Notes: a model not told the origin generated them from the letters alone. 64,000 bases of DNA from Alphaproteobacteria bacterium (GCA_018969425.1 JAGWYJ010000010.1:1-64000), one strand, 5' to 3'. Positions 17,535 to 27,664 are shown, counted from the first letter of the stretch. Translations and numbers: made by a program.

Positions 17535-19436
17535 ATGGCTGATATCTTCATCTCCTACGCCCGGTCCGACGCCGAACGCGTGAGGCTTGTGGCCACATCT
17601 CTCCACGAGGCGGGCCTTGCCGTCTGGTGGGATCCCTCCGCGCCTCCAGAGGCGAAAGAGGCGCCTCTGGACGCCAGGTTTTCGGCCGCCCCGGCCGTGC
17701 TCGTCCTATGGTCGTCCTCATCGCGTTCAGCCGATCATGTCCTCGTGGAGGCGAACGCGGCCATGGGAGATGGCAAGCTCGTTCAGCTTCGTCTGGACAA
17801 CGAGGCGGCTCCCGTCCCCTTTGAACATTTGACCTGCCTTGATTTCTCGTCATGGTCGGGAGATCCCCGCGACCCTGTCTGGATCGCTCTCAAGGCGGCG
17901 CTGAAGGAGAGGGTGACCGTGAGCGCCGGCGAGACCGGGGCTGGACGCAAAGGACCGAAGCGATCCTCCGCTGCCCCCTCTTATCTTGAGGCGCGGCGCG
18001 TTCCGGCTTTCGGGCCGCTGGCGGCGGCCGCCGCCGCGATTTTAGGTCTTACTGGCGTCCTGGTCTGGTTTCTGGGTCCGTCTGACTGGCGCCTGACGGC
18101 GCAGAATGCGGTCGCGAGCCTCTTTGATGAAGGCGACCAGGGGCGTGTCGCAGCCCTGGCGACGCCCGACAGAGCGCTCCAGACAGGCGGGACACCGGCT
18201 TCGGACACGATCGTTCGGGAAGCTGAGGCGGCTCTTACATCTGCGGACCTCACCGATGTCGGCGATCTGGGGCGGCTCCTCGAACGTTTTCCCGGAACTC
18301 CGACCGCGGAGACGGCGCTGGCCTTGCTGCGTGCGATGGATGCGCGAAGCTGGGGGGAGGCGGTCGCGAGAGATACGGAGAGCGCGTACAACGGGTATCT
18401 GAACGCGTTTCCGGAAGACGGTCCCGCTCCGGGTCAGCGCATCGCCGATGCGCGCGAACGTCTGGCCTCTATCGGCGTTGAGCGCTCTCAGGCGATCGCT
18501 GATATCCAGCGGGCGCTCTCTGACGCGAAGCTCTATCAGGGTCCGGCGGACGGAAAGACGGGGGCAAGAGTGAAGCGCGCGCTTCAGGATCTTTCCCGCC
18601 AGAAAGCCATCGCCTCGCCGGATCTCGCCTCGGCTTCGCCAAGACAGCTGCGCGCCCTGAGCGATGTGATCCGATCGATCGCACAGTCCGGTCAGGTTCT
18701 GTCTCAGGCCCCTCCTGAGGCTGGTCGTGCAGCCGATGCCGCCGCCTGGATAAAGGCCGCGGAGACGGATGCTGTGGCGAGCTACGAGGCCTATCTCGCC
18801 GCCTATCCGGCGGGCGCGTACGCATCGAAGGCCCTGGAGGCTCTCGGTCGTCTCACGAGGCTGGAGCCGTTCAGCATCGACGCGACATGGTCGCCTGAAC
18901 TCAGGCGGGCAGTTCTCGAGGCTCGCACGTTCGGCGCTCAGGCCCTGCAGCGCGCTGAGGCGGCGCGAGCGCGGGCGTCGGCCGCTGATGCGCCGCGCTC
19001 CGATGCAGGTACGCAGGAGGGGCTCGGCGGCCACCTGATCATTGGCGGCGACGGCCCCCCCGGACGATATCGAGGCGAGATCTCAGGGGAGAGAGCCGAG
19101 GGTCTCGGGGTCCTCGAGTATCCGGCCGCCGCCACCGCCGGAGCCGGCGGCGCCCTGCGCTATGAAGGGGAACATACGGCGGGCGACGTGCGGGGTCTGG
19201 GCGTGACGTACTGGAGAAACGGCGACACGCTCGCGGGCGTCTACGGGCCGGACATGACCGTCTCCGGCGTCTTGCAGTTCGCCAATGGGCAGAGATATGA
19301 GGGTGGGATCAGGCAGGGACGCCGATCCGGTTATGGGGTGGTCTGGACGTCTTCCGGCGAGCCTGTTGCGGCAGGCCGCTGGACGGATGATCGCCTCATA
19401 ACGCCTGGCGATAGAGGATCGTCGGGGCAACCTTGA
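17535..19436 (+). CDS. TIR domain protein with single TM, PG-binding-like and repeat segments, and C-terminal MORN repeats
   Basis: MADIFISYARSDAERVRLVATSLHEAGLAVWWD...VLVLWSSSSRSADHVLVEA (TIR_2-like); TM FGPLAAAAAAILGLTGVLVWFLG; IADIQRALSDAKLYQGPADGKTGARVKRALQDL (PG_binding_1-like); MORN: RYRGEISGERAEGLGVLEY, RYEGEHTAGDVRGLGVTYW, RYEGGIRQGRRSGYGVVW. Confidence 0.85.
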   Translation: MADIFISYARSDAERVRLVATSLHEAGLAVWWDPSAPPEAKEAPLDARFSAAPAVLVLWSSSSRSADHVLVEANAAMGDGKLVQLRLDNEAAPVPFEHLTCLDFSSWSGDPRDPVWIALKAALKERVTVSAGETGAGRKGPKRSSAAPSYLEARRVPAFGPLAAAAAAILGLTGVLVWFLGPSDWRLTAQNAVASLFDEGDQGRVAALATPDRALQTGGTPASDTIVREAEAALTSADLTDVGDLGRLLERFPGTPTAETALALLRAMDARSWGEAVARDTESAYNGYLNAFPEDGPAPGQRIADARERLASIGVERSQAIADIQRALSDAKLYQGPADGKTGARVKRALQDLSRQKAIASPDLASASPRQLRALSDVIRSIAQSGQVLSQAPPEAGRAADAAAWIKAAETDAVASYEAYLAAYPAGAYASKALEALGRLTRLEPFSIDATWSPELRRAVLEARTFGAQALQRAEAARARASAADAPRSDAGTQEGLGGHLIIGGDGPPGRYRGEISGERAEGLGVLEYPAAATAGAGGALRYEGEHTAGDVRGLGVTYWRNGDTLAGVYGPDMTVSGVLQFANGQRYEGGIRQGRRSGYGVVWTSSGEPVAAGRWTDDRLITPGDRGSSGQP

Positions 19437-19558
19437 AGAAACTCTGAGGCGGCTGCGGCCTCTGAATTGTGTCAAGGTTGCACCGGATCAAACCTCTGCG
19501 CCTTGCCGCCGGCATGGTTCGGCGGACTGTCTGTCGGCGGGCTTGAGGGGCGAAGTTC

Positions 19559-21211
19559 ATGATATCGGATGCACGATCCTGGACGCCGGGAGAGGTCGTC
19601 GAGGCCGATCTGTGTGTGATCGGATCGGGTCCCGGAGGGTTGTCTCTGGCTCATGAGCTCGAGGGGACGGGCCTGCGCGTCCTTGTCCTCGAAACCGGGG
19701 GGCTCCATGAGGCGCCTGATCGCAACGCCCTGTCGGCTCTCGACAGCGCTTCGCGCTATGGGGCCGAGACGCGTATCGAGAACACGAGGCGCGTCGGCGG
19801 GAATGCCAATGTCTGGCACATCCAGACCGATGCGGGCTATCGCAACGTTCGCATGGTTCCCTATACGCGAGGCGATTTCGCAGCGCGCGAGGCCGTCGGG
19901 TCTCCGGGCTGGCCAATCAGCTACGACCTTTACATGGACTGGATCCGGAGGGCTCAGGAGCATCTCGCTCTCTCCGGGAGTTTCCGGGCGGAGGGTCGAA
20001 ACGATCTCGCCGCGCCGGCCTTTGATCTGCCTTCCGCAGGAATTGAAACTCACTTGTTCCAGTTCCCGAATGCGGAGGCTTATCTCGAGCGCGCCCGCAA
20101 GCGGCTGGAAGCGTCCCGCAACATTCATCTGGTCAGTTTCGCTCACGCTCTGGAGCTCATTCCGGATGGATCCGGCGGAGCGATCGCAGAGGTTCTGGGC
20201 GCAAGCGAACCCGGTCGGGAGTTCACCGTCCGTGCGAAGCGTTTCGTGCTCGCAGGGGGCGGTTTCGCCGTGCCGCAGCTGCTGCTGTCCTCCCAGAGGC
20301 TCTCGGCCGCAGGTGTCGGGAACGTACACGACACGGTCGGCCGCTGGTTCATGGACCACCCGCTTATTGACGGCGGAGAGCTGATCCCGACCTCACGCAG
20401 TCTGTTTGACCGCGCCGCGCTTTATGATCTCCGCACCCTCGCCTCAGGAGCGGTGATGGGCTTTCTGGCCCCCTCTGACGAGGCGCTTCTCGCTCATCCG
20501 ATGGCGAACCTCAACCTTATCCTCTTTCCGGCGGAAAGAGAGTTCCGCCGTAATCGCGAGCTATCCCATCGTCAGTCGCTCGGCTTTTATTCGGCCATTC
20601 GAATACGAGACGCGCTGAGAAATCGTCACCGGCCCCTGATGCGGGACGTCTTCGGGGTCCTCGCAGGCGCCGACGGGGTCGTTCGCAAAGCGGTCGATGC
20701 CTATCTTCATCCGCGATCGAACCTTGCGCGCGGAGGCTGGTCGCGTCTGGATCGTCCCTCCGCGCGTTTTGATGTGTTCGAGGTCCTGCACCTTGCGGAG
20801 CAGGCCCCGCGTCGAGACAATCGGGTGACCCTTGGCGCCGAACGAGACCGCTTCGGTCGGCAGCGCGTGAAGGTCGACTGGACGTTTTCCGAAGAGGACT
20901 ATCAGCGTCTCGCCCGGACGCAGGAGCACTTGGCGCGCCTCATAGAGGCCTCGGGTCTTGGGCGCTGGGAGGTGCGACGGGTCGAGGGTCGTCCGGATAT
21001 CAAGAGCGATTCTACGGGCCATTTTCTGGGGGCCACACGCATGCATGCGGATCCGCGTCAGGGGGTGACGACCCCTGATTGCCGGGTTCATGGCGTTGAA
21101 AACCTTTTCATCGCCTCCTCGAGCGTCTTTCCGACGGGAGGCTACGCCAATCCGACCTTGAGCATCATGGCGCTCGCAATCGGTCTGGCGGATCGTCTGA
21201 AGGCGGTCTAG
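19559..21211 (+). CDS. GMC-type FAD-dependent oxidoreductase
   Basis: ADLCVIGSGPGGLSLAHELEGTGLRVLVLETGG; C-terminal THGVENLFIASSSVFPTGGYANPTLSIMALAIGLADRL-type GMC_C. Confidence 0.88.
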   Translation: MISDARSWTPGEVVEADLCVIGSGPGGLSLAHELEGTGLRVLVLETGGLHEAPDRNALSALDSASRYGAETRIENTRRVGGNANVWHIQTDAGYRNVRMVPYTRGDFAAREAVGSPGWPISYDLYMDWIRRAQEHLALSGSFRAEGRNDLAAPAFDLPSAGIETHLFQFPNAEAYLERARKRLEASRNIHLVSFAHALELIPDGSGGAIAEVLGASEPGREFTVRAKRFVLAGGGFAVPQLLLSSQRLSAAGVGNVHDTVGRWFMDHPLIDGGELIPTSRSLFDRAALYDLRTLASGAVMGFLAPSDEALLAHPMANLNLILFPAEREFRRNRELSHRQSLGFYSAIRIRDALRNRHRPLMRDVFGVLAGADGVVRKAVDAYLHPRSNLARGGWSRLDRPSARFDVFEVLHLAEQAPRRDNRVTLGAERDRFGRQRVKVDWTFSEEDYQRLARTQEHLARLIEASGLGRWEVRRVEGRPDIKSDSTGHFLGATRMHADPRQGVTTPDCRVHGVENLFIASSSVFPTGGYANPTLSIMALAIGLADRLKAV

Positions 21212-21219
21212 GAGCGGGC

Positions 21220-22164
21220 TCAGCGCCCCCGTGCGCTCGCAGGGGTCGGGTAGGTGGGCTCCGGGATCAGTGCGAAGCTCTTGGCGGCCCTGAAGTCGCC
21301 CGCCTCGAAATTGATCCGCAGAATTTGGCCGGCGGCGTCTCTGGGCGAGGGGGTAAGCTCGAGCTGGATCGCCTCGCGCGGATCAAGGGCTTCGATCCGC
21401 CCGATCGCCGATGCGGGAAAATAGAACACCTGAAATGCCGCCCCGACGCTGTCGGTCTCAGCCTGGGAGAGAGCCGCCCATTCCGGCTTGGCCATCCGTC
21501 TCGGGGGGGCGGAGAGGGACCTCGAAGGCGTTGACAGTCCTCCGAGCCAGGGTTCGCCCATCCGGGCGGGGTCGCGGATGAAGAGCTGCACCACGGACGG
21601 CGGGATCTGTCGTGCGGGGATCGCAACCGCCAGGGCGAAGTCGTTCTTTCGCGCAGCGCCCGGGGGCCGGCGCAGTCCCAGCACGATCCCTGAACCGGGA
21701 TCGGTCTGACTGACGGCCCAGCGGTCATGGCGGCTTCTGGAGGCGAGCCATGAGGAGTGCAGCGCGGGATACTCGAGAAAGCCGGTCTTCTGGAACTGTC
21801 TGTAACTGTCGCGGATGAGGTCAGCGACTTCTGTCACCGAGGGATGGCGACATCCGAGGGAGGCGGCGTGGGTCGAGACGTCGGCGGCGAGGGCGCGGAT
21901 CGTGTCTGGCGGATAGTTCGCCCTGAGAAGGGCGCCTTCAGCCTGATAAAGCCCCGAGACGAGGGCGAGACGCTCTCCCTCGTTAAACAGATTGCACGCC
22001 CTGTCGGCCGCAGCGATCGCGGTTCGCTCAAGGAAGGTGCGCTCCTGCGGGGTGTTGTCCGCAAGGGCTGGAGGCGTCAGGAAAAGGAAGACCGCTCCGA
22101 GCCTGAGGAGCCAGGTCCCCGCAGGCAGGCGGGAGGAGCGAACGGGGGCGAGGCGCTTCTGCAT
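21220..22164 (-). CDS. Hypothetical secreted protein
   Basis: Signal peptide LRLGAVFLFLTPPALA; full-length ORF convergent with the GMC gene. Confidence 0.65.
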   Translation of the reverse strand: MQKRLAPVRSSRLPAGTWLLRLGAVFLFLTPPALADNTPQERTFLERTAIAAADRACNLFNEGERLALVSGLYQAEGALLRANYPPDTIRALAADVSTHAASLGCRHPSVTEVADLIRDSYRQFQKTGFLEYPALHSSWLASRSRHDRWAVSQTDPGSGIVLGLRRPPGAARKNDFALAVAIPARQIPPSVVQLFIRDPARMGEPWLGGLSTPSRSLSAPPRRMAKPEWAALSQAETDSVGAAFQVFYFPASAIGRIEALDPREAIQLELTPSPRDAAGQILRINFEAGDFRAAKSFALIPEPTYPTPASARGR

Positions 22165-22222
22165 CGTCCGGTCGGCTTAATCCGTCAGGGTTTAGGATCA
22201 GTTTAAAGCGATCGTCGACTTC

Positions 22223-22666
22223 TCAGGGATCTGCTGTCCGGGTGCTGTCTGCAGCCTCTTCGGTCCCGATCAGGAAGTGAGCGGTCAGCGCAGCGACCGG
22301 CTCGCTCTCATTCTCCTGCCAGGCCTCGGCCCGCACAGACGCGATCCGACGACCGAGTTTGGTGATGCGGGCCCGGGCGTGAAGGTCCCGCGCCCGACCC
22401 TGACGGAGATAGTCGATTGTGAGATTGATGGTTTTCGGCTGGATCCCGCCTTCGGTCTTCAGGATCACTTCCGCCATCGCCGTCAGCTCGAGAAAGGCGC
22501 CGATCGCCCCTCCGTGCAGCGCCTGGATCGTGAAGTTTCCGATCAGATCGTCCTGAAACGGCAGATGGGCGATGAGGCCGGCGTGATCCTGCTCCACGCG
22601 CATGCCGAGACTTTTCACCATGCCCATGCGGTTCAGTCTGGCTGCGAGATCTGCGTTTCGGTCCAT
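22223..22666 (-). CDS. PaaI family hot-dog thioesterase (copy 1)
   Basis: FTIQALHGGAIGAFLELTAMAEVILKTEGGIQPKTINLTIDYLRQGRARDL. Confidence 0.85.
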   Translation of the reverse strand: MDRNADLAARLNRMGMVKSLGMRVEQDHAGLIAHLPFQDDLIGNFTIQALHGGAIGAFLELTAMAEVILKTEGGIQPKTINLTIDYLRQGRARDLHARARITKLGRRIASVRAEAWQENESEPVAALTAHFLIGTEEAADSTRTADP

Positions 22667-23280
22667 CAGAACGATCCTGCAGAGCTGGGGGCGCGGATCT
22701 TGTTGATCGCAAACGCGGCGCTGGCTGTCGCGATGACCTTGTCGCGGCTCTCATGATAGGCCCAGGCGTGGGTGAAAGCGATCGTCCGCGTGAGATGGTA
22801 GCAGTGGGCCTCCCCGATAATATCCCGCCCCTGATCGGCCGGCCGCATGTAATCGATCCTGAGATCCAGCGTCGCCACCGCTCGAAACTGCTCAAGCGCC
22901 GCACCGCAGGCCATGCCTGAGAGATTGTCGAGAAAGCTCGTGATCACGCCCCCGTGGATGACCCCTGTGTCCGGATCACCGGAAAAATCGGCTGACCAGG
23001 GCTGGACGCCCCAGACATGGGCTCGTTCGATACGGGTGACCCGGAAGCCCAGTTTTCGGGCCCACGGCGTCATCTGCGTCATCAGATGCATGTTGTCACG
23101 CATCAGCTTCAGGCGGTCTTCAAGGGAGTTCAGGGCGTCCAGGGGCGCATCCTCCGATGAGAAAGAAAGGCGAGGCCGCCTCCTGCACTCTCCTTGGCCT
23201 GTGCGCAAGCGGGCGGGTGACGGATCCCGACACTCTTTGGCTGAGCGGGGCCGTTCGACCCACTCCCGGCCAGAAGCCAT
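22666..23280 (-). CDS. PaaI family hot-dog thioesterase (copy 2; true start uncertain, probably downstream of 23280)
   Basis: DPDTGVIHGGVITSFLDNLSGMACGAALEQFRAVATLDLRIDYMRPADQGRDI. Confidence 0.8.
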   Translation of the reverse strand: MASGREWVERPRSAKECRDPSPARLRTGQGECRRRPRLSFSSEDAPLDALNSLEDRLKLMRDNMHLMTQMTPWARKLGFRVTRIERAHVWGVQPWSADFSGDPDTGVIHGGVITSFLDNLSGMACGAALEQFRAVATLDLRIDYMRPADQGRDIIGEAHCYHLTRTIAFTHAWAYHESRDKVIATASAAFAINKIRAPSSAGSF

Positions 23281-23368
23281 GGGCGGGCGGGCGAATTTCC
23301 CGTTATTGCGGGTTGGATCAGGCGGCGAGTGACCCCATTGTAGAGACTTGGGAAAGGGGGGAAGAGCC

Positions 23369-25039
23369 GTGCAGCATCAGACGCCGCTCATTTCGCTTCT
23401 TGTCCTCGGGCTGGGGCTGGCCTTCGTTTTCGGTTGGCTCGCCACCCGGCTCCGGATGTCGCCTATCGTCGGGTATCTGGCGGCTGGCGTTCTGCTGGGG
23501 CCGTTCACCCCTGGTTTTGTCGCCGACGGCTCCCTCGCTGCTGAGGTGGCCGAAGTCGGCGCGATGCTGCTGATGTTCGGCGTGGGGCTGCATTTCACGC
23601 CGAAGGAGCTGATGTCCGTGCGGGCGATCGCTGCGCCCGCGGCCCTGGTTCAGATCCTCCTGTCGACCGCGATCGGTGCGGCGGTCGGCGTTCTGGCCGG
23701 CTGGGGGCTCGCCGGAGGGGTGGTGTTCGGTCTGGCTCTCTCGATCGCCTCCACGGTGGTCGCCATGCGCGCCATTCAGGATCAGCGCGCCATGCAGTCC
23801 GACAAGGGGCGCATCACGGTCGGCTGGCTGGTGATGGAGGATTTCGCGATGATCCTCGCCATGGTTCTTCTGCCGACCTGGGCTCAGATCAGCCGTGCGG
23901 CCGCGGGCGACGGCGAGATGACCCCTCTTCAGATGCAGGATATCGGCCTCGCTCTCGCCGTGACGATCGGCAAGGTGGCCGCGTTCGTGGTTCTGATGCT
24001 GTTTGCAGGTCGGCGTGTCGTTCCCTGGATCCTTCACCGTGTGGTTCACTCGGGATCCCGGGAGCTGTTCCGGCTGGCGGTCCTCGCAATCGCCATGGGA
24101 TCGGCTTTCGCCGCCGCGGCCTTCTTTGACGTCTCTCTCGCTCTGGGAGCTCTGTTCGCGGGTCTCATCATGGCGGAAAGCGAGCTGTCCCAGCAGGCGG
24201 CCCATGAAACCCTGCCGTTGAGAGACGCGTTCGCCGTATTGTTCTTCGTGTCGGTCGGCATGCTGTTCGACCCGATGATCCTGCTGCGCAATCCCTGGCC
24301 GCTCATTCTGACAGTTCTCGCCGTCACCGTCTTTCGGACAGGGCTTGGGTACGGACTGCTCCGGATGTTGGGCCAGCCCCATGAGATGTCGCTCTCGATC
24401 ACGGCCAGCCGATCGCAGATCGGCGAATTCTCGTTCATAGTGGCGGGCCTGGGGGTCAGTCTGGGACTTCTCCCGGCAAGCGCGCGCGATCTGATTGTCG
24501 GCGCCGCCATCTTCTCGATCTGTCTGACGCCGGCGGTCGCCTTCATTCTCGAACGATCCGCGCGGGTCGGAGGTCCGGGCCGATCGTCGTCCTCGACGAC
24601 GCCGTTCGATCCGCCGGCGCCGTCGCGCGCCGTGGTGGTCGGTCATGGTCGGGTCGGCTCGCTCATCTGCGCCTCTCTGAAGGTGTCGGGAGCTCAGTTC
24701 ACGGTGATCGAGGATCGGGAGGAGATTGTCGAAGCCCTGAAGGGCCGGGGTATGGACGCCATCGCTGGAAACGGCGCATCGGAGGAGCGTCTGAGAGAGG
24801 CCGGCATTGAGCGGGCGGAGTTTCTGTTCGTGACAGTTCCCGACGGTTTTGAGGCGGGCGGAATTGTCGAAACGGCTCGGAGCGTCACTCCGGGACTGCG
24901 CGTTTACGCCCGCGCTCACAGCGATGCGGAGGTCGAGCATCTCACCCGCCTTGGAGCTGACGTGATTATATCCGGCGAACGCGAGATCGCCGATGCGATG
25001 ATCGCCGATGTCCGGCCCCGACTGGTTTCATCCGCCTAG
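23369..25039 (+). CDS. Kef-type (YbaL-like, CPA2) K+/H+ antiporter with TrkA-N domain
   Basis: MQHQTPLISLLVLGLGLAFVFGWLATRLRMSPIVGYLAAGVLLGPFTPGFVAD; C-term VVVGHGRVGSLICASLKVSGAQFTVIEDR; GTG start at 23369. Confidence 0.92.
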   Translation: MQHQTPLISLLVLGLGLAFVFGWLATRLRMSPIVGYLAAGVLLGPFTPGFVADGSLAAEVAEVGAMLLMFGVGLHFTPKELMSVRAIAAPAALVQILLSTAIGAAVGVLAGWGLAGGVVFGLALSIASTVVAMRAIQDQRAMQSDKGRITVGWLVMEDFAMILAMVLLPTWAQISRAAAGDGEMTPLQMQDIGLALAVTIGKVAAFVVLMLFAGRRVVPWILHRVVHSGSRELFRLAVLAIAMGSAFAAAAFFDVSLALGALFAGLIMAESELSQQAAHETLPLRDAFAVLFFVSVGMLFDPMILLRNPWPLILTVLAVTVFRTGLGYGLLRMLGQPHEMSLSITASRSQIGEFSFIVAGLGVSLGLLPASARDLIVGAAIFSICLTPAVAFILERSARVGGPGRSSSSTTPFDPPAPSRAVVVGHGRVGSLICASLKVSGAQFTVIEDREEIVEALKGRGMDAIAGNGASEERLREAGIERAEFLFVTVPDGFEAGGIVETARSVTPGLRVYARAHSDAEVEHLTRLGADVIISGEREIADAMIADVRPRLVSSA

Positions 25040-25144
25040 GCGGCGCGGACCGGGGAGAAACCGAAGAGGGGCTCGCATGACGAAGCGGCCTCCTGTAGGA
25101 GGGATGCTCGGTCATGGACCTTATAAACGGCGAGGAGGCGAAGG

Positions 25145-25486
25145 ATGAGGGGCGAGCTTCCGACGCATGTCTGGGTCTCGGCTCTTCTCCGCAGGGCGTC
25201 TGCAGGAGGCGCATTCGCTGTCGTCCTGCACAAGGGCGACGCCGAGCGCGGGGATGTTCTGATAAAGGTCCGTGCAGCGTCCGGATCGGCTGCCGCCTAT
25301 GCGCCGGCGTTTGCCCCGGGTGAGGCCTCCTTTGAGCGTGTTGGTTCGTCAGACGAGGAGGATGCGGTTGACGACCTGATCCGTCGGCGTCTGGGGCGCG
25401 ACAGGGATCTGTGGGTCATTGAGATCGAGGACCGTGAGGGGCGTCATTTCCTGACCGAGCGGGTGATCTCGTCATCCTCGTCCTGA
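25145..25486 (+). CDS. DUF1491 family protein
   Basis: LPTHVWVSALLRRASAGGAFAVVLHKGDAERGDVLIKV...DDLIRRRLGRDRDLWVIEIEDREGRHFLTE. Confidence 0.8.
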   Translation: MRGELPTHVWVSALLRRASAGGAFAVVLHKGDAERGDVLIKVRAASGSAAAYAPAFAPGEASFERVGSSDEEDAVDDLIRRRLGRDRDLWVIEIEDREGRHFLTERVISSSSS

Positions 25487-25492
25487 GACCGG

Positions 25493-25891
25493 TCACCCGG
25501 GGGCCTTTTCGCAGTCGCCAGGCTTCCCCATCCACTGTGTGGGACCTTTTAATCGGACCCAGCGGCCGCTGGCGGTCCAGATATTGACCAGATCGAGCAC
25601 TCCTCCCGCATCTGTCGCCGCAAGGCGGAGAACCCCGCCGCCCTCAATCGCACCGGTGTAGGACACGGCGCATTCGCCCTCCGCCGTCCGGAGGCAGCCT
25701 GTACCCTTTTCCGTGTCCGCCTCGAAACGCAGCCGGGAGGAGTTCGAGGCCCGTTCGCGGGCGTCCGGAAACGTGGTTCTGGAATCGACGATGACCCGTT
25801 CGATCCGGCAGGACCACGCCTGAGGCGCAGCGAGGGCCGGGGGCGACAGGAGAAGAAGGACTGAGATCAGGGCGGCCGGACGCTTGATCAT
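25493..25891 (-). CDS. Hypothetical secreted protein
   Basis: ATG at 25891; MIKRPAALISVLLLLSPPALAAPQAWSCRIERV signal peptide. Confidence 0.65.
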   Translation of the reverse strand: MIKRPAALISVLLLLSPPALAAPQAWSCRIERVIVDSRTTFPDARERASNSSRLRFEADTEKGTGCLRTAEGECAVSYTGAIEGGGVLRLAATDAGGVLDLVNIWTASGRWVRLKGPTQWMGKPGDCEKAPG

Positions 25892-26044
25892 GACTGGACC
25901 TCCATGCGTTTGCTGCGACTCTCTGGCCTTCCCGCCTGATGATTTCAAGCGCCGCAGTCATCTCGATCCCGATTGGCGCTGCGCACTTTCGCCCGCCGCC
26001 CGAATGGGATAAGCCCCCCGATCACACGCAGAACCGGACCCTCC

Positions 26045-27649
26045 ATGGCCCTGTCACCCGAAGCTGAAGCCGCACGAAGGCGGACATTCGCCATCATCTC
26101 CCATCCGGACGCCGGCAAGACGACGCTGACGGAGAACCTCCTGTTGAGCGGGGGAGCGATCCGCCTTGCCGGCGCGGTGAGGGCGCGCGGTGAGCGGCGG
26201 CGCACGACCTCCGACTGGATGAAGATCGAGCGCGATCGCGGCATCTCGGTCTCGGCCTCGGTCATGACCTTCGAGTATGACGACTGCGTCTTCAACCTGC
26301 TCGACACTCCGGGCCACGAGGATTTTTCGGAGGATACTTACCGGACGCTGACTGCGGCGGATTCGGCGATCATGGTCCTGGACGCGGCCAAGGGTATCGA
26401 GCCTCAGACACTGAAGCTGTTCGAGGTGTGCCGCCTGCGGGATATTCCGATCATAACCTTCATCAACAAAATGGACCGAGAGGCGCAGGACCCATTCGCG
26501 CTTCTTGAGGAGATCGAACAGAAGCTTGCTCTCGCCCCATCGCCTCTCTACTGGCCGCAGGGATCGGGCGAGCGTTTTCGAGGCATGATGGATCTGTCTC
26601 GTCGCGAGTTTCTGCTTTACCGTCGACATATCGGAGCTGAGGCCGGGCTCGCCCATGAGGTCGAGCGCATCGCTGTGGACGATCCTCGTTTCGGGCAGGT
26701 TCTTGACGACGCTGAGCGCGCAGAGCTCGACGAGCAGAGCGAGACCGCCGCCGGCGTGTGTCTTCCGTTTGATCCCGCCGCCTATCTTGAGGGTCACATG
26801 ACCCCGGTCGTATTCGGATCGGCCCTGCGCCATTTTGGGGTGAGGGCCCTGCTCGACACCATTCGCACCTTCGCTCCCTCGCCGCGTCCTCAGAAGGCTC
26901 AGGTCCGAGGGGTTCCCATGGAGCTGTCGGCGAACCACTCTGAGGTGACGGGCTTTGTGTTCAAGATTCAGGCGAACATGGATCCCAATCATCGCGATCG
27001 CATCGCCTTCTTCCGTATGGTGTCGGGACGCTTTCAGCGCGGGATGAGGCTGAAGACGGCGGCGGGAAAGCTCATCGGCGTGTCCGCACCGGTTATGTTC
27101 ATGGCTCAGGATCGGGAGATCGCCGACGAGGCCTTCGGCGGCGACGTTATCGGCATTCCCAACCACGGCGCCTTGAGGGTTGGAGACGCGCTTTCGGAGA
27201 GCGGGACGGTCCAGTTCAGCGGCATTCCCAACTTCGCGCCGGAAATCCTGAGGCGCGCCCGGGCGCGCGATCCGATGAAGGCCAAGCATCTGCGCAAGGC
27301 CCTCGAGGGTATGGCCGAGGAGGGCGTCACCCAGCTGTTCACGCCCGAGATCGGGTCGGACATGATTGTCGGGGCGGTCGGCCAGCTCCAGATCGAGGTG
27401 ATGGCGGAGCGGGTTGCGACGGAGAACAATCTCGACGTGCTGTTCGAGCCGGCGCCCTATAATGTCGCGCGATGGATCTCGAGCAGCGATTCCCAGAAGC
27501 TTGAGGCCTTCCTTGAGAAGAACCGGTCAGCTGTCGGGCGGGATCTGGACGGACAGCCGGTTTATCTGGCCAAGAATCTCTGGGACGTCGGCTACGTTCA
27601 GGAACGAAATCCCGATATCCGCTTCACCAAGACGCGCGAAAGATCCTGA
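26045..27649 (+). CDS. prfC: Peptide chain release factor 3
   Basis: RRTFAIISHPDAGKTTLTENLLLSGGAIRLAGAV...NLLDTPGHEDFSEDTYRTLTAADSAIMVLDAAKGIE. Confidence 0.96.
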   Translation: MALSPEAEAARRRTFAIISHPDAGKTTLTENLLLSGGAIRLAGAVRARGERRRTTSDWMKIERDRGISVSASVMTFEYDDCVFNLLDTPGHEDFSEDTYRTLTAADSAIMVLDAAKGIEPQTLKLFEVCRLRDIPIITFINKMDREAQDPFALLEEIEQKLALAPSPLYWPQGSGERFRGMMDLSRREFLLYRRHIGAEAGLAHEVERIAVDDPRFGQVLDDAERAELDEQSETAAGVCLPFDPAAYLEGHMTPVVFGSALRHFGVRALLDTIRTFAPSPRPQKAQVRGVPMELSANHSEVTGFVFKIQANMDPNHRDRIAFFRMVSGRFQRGMRLKTAAGKLIGVSAPVMFMAQDREIADEAFGGDVIGIPNHGALRVGDALSESGTVQFSGIPNFAPEILRRARARDPMKAKHLRKALEGMAEEGVTQLFTPEIGSDMIVGAVGQLQIEVMAERVATENNLDVLFEPAPYNVARWISSSDSQKLEAFLEKNRSAVGRDLDGQPVYLAKNLWDVGYVQERNPDIRFTKTRERS

Positions 27650-27664
27650 GAGCGGCGAGGCGGG

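Noticed and set aside
19559-21211. GMC oxidoreductase as a partner of the TIR system
   Set aside because: Looks like an ordinary metabolic FAD enzyme; adjacency alone is insufficient evidence
23318-24940. 540-aa minus-strand ORF opposite the Kef antiporter
   Set aside because: Antisense artefact; Arg/His/Gln-rich composition and no recognisable domain
26054-27289. 411-aa minus-strand ORF opposite prfC
   Set aside because: Antisense shadow of an unmistakable RF3 gene
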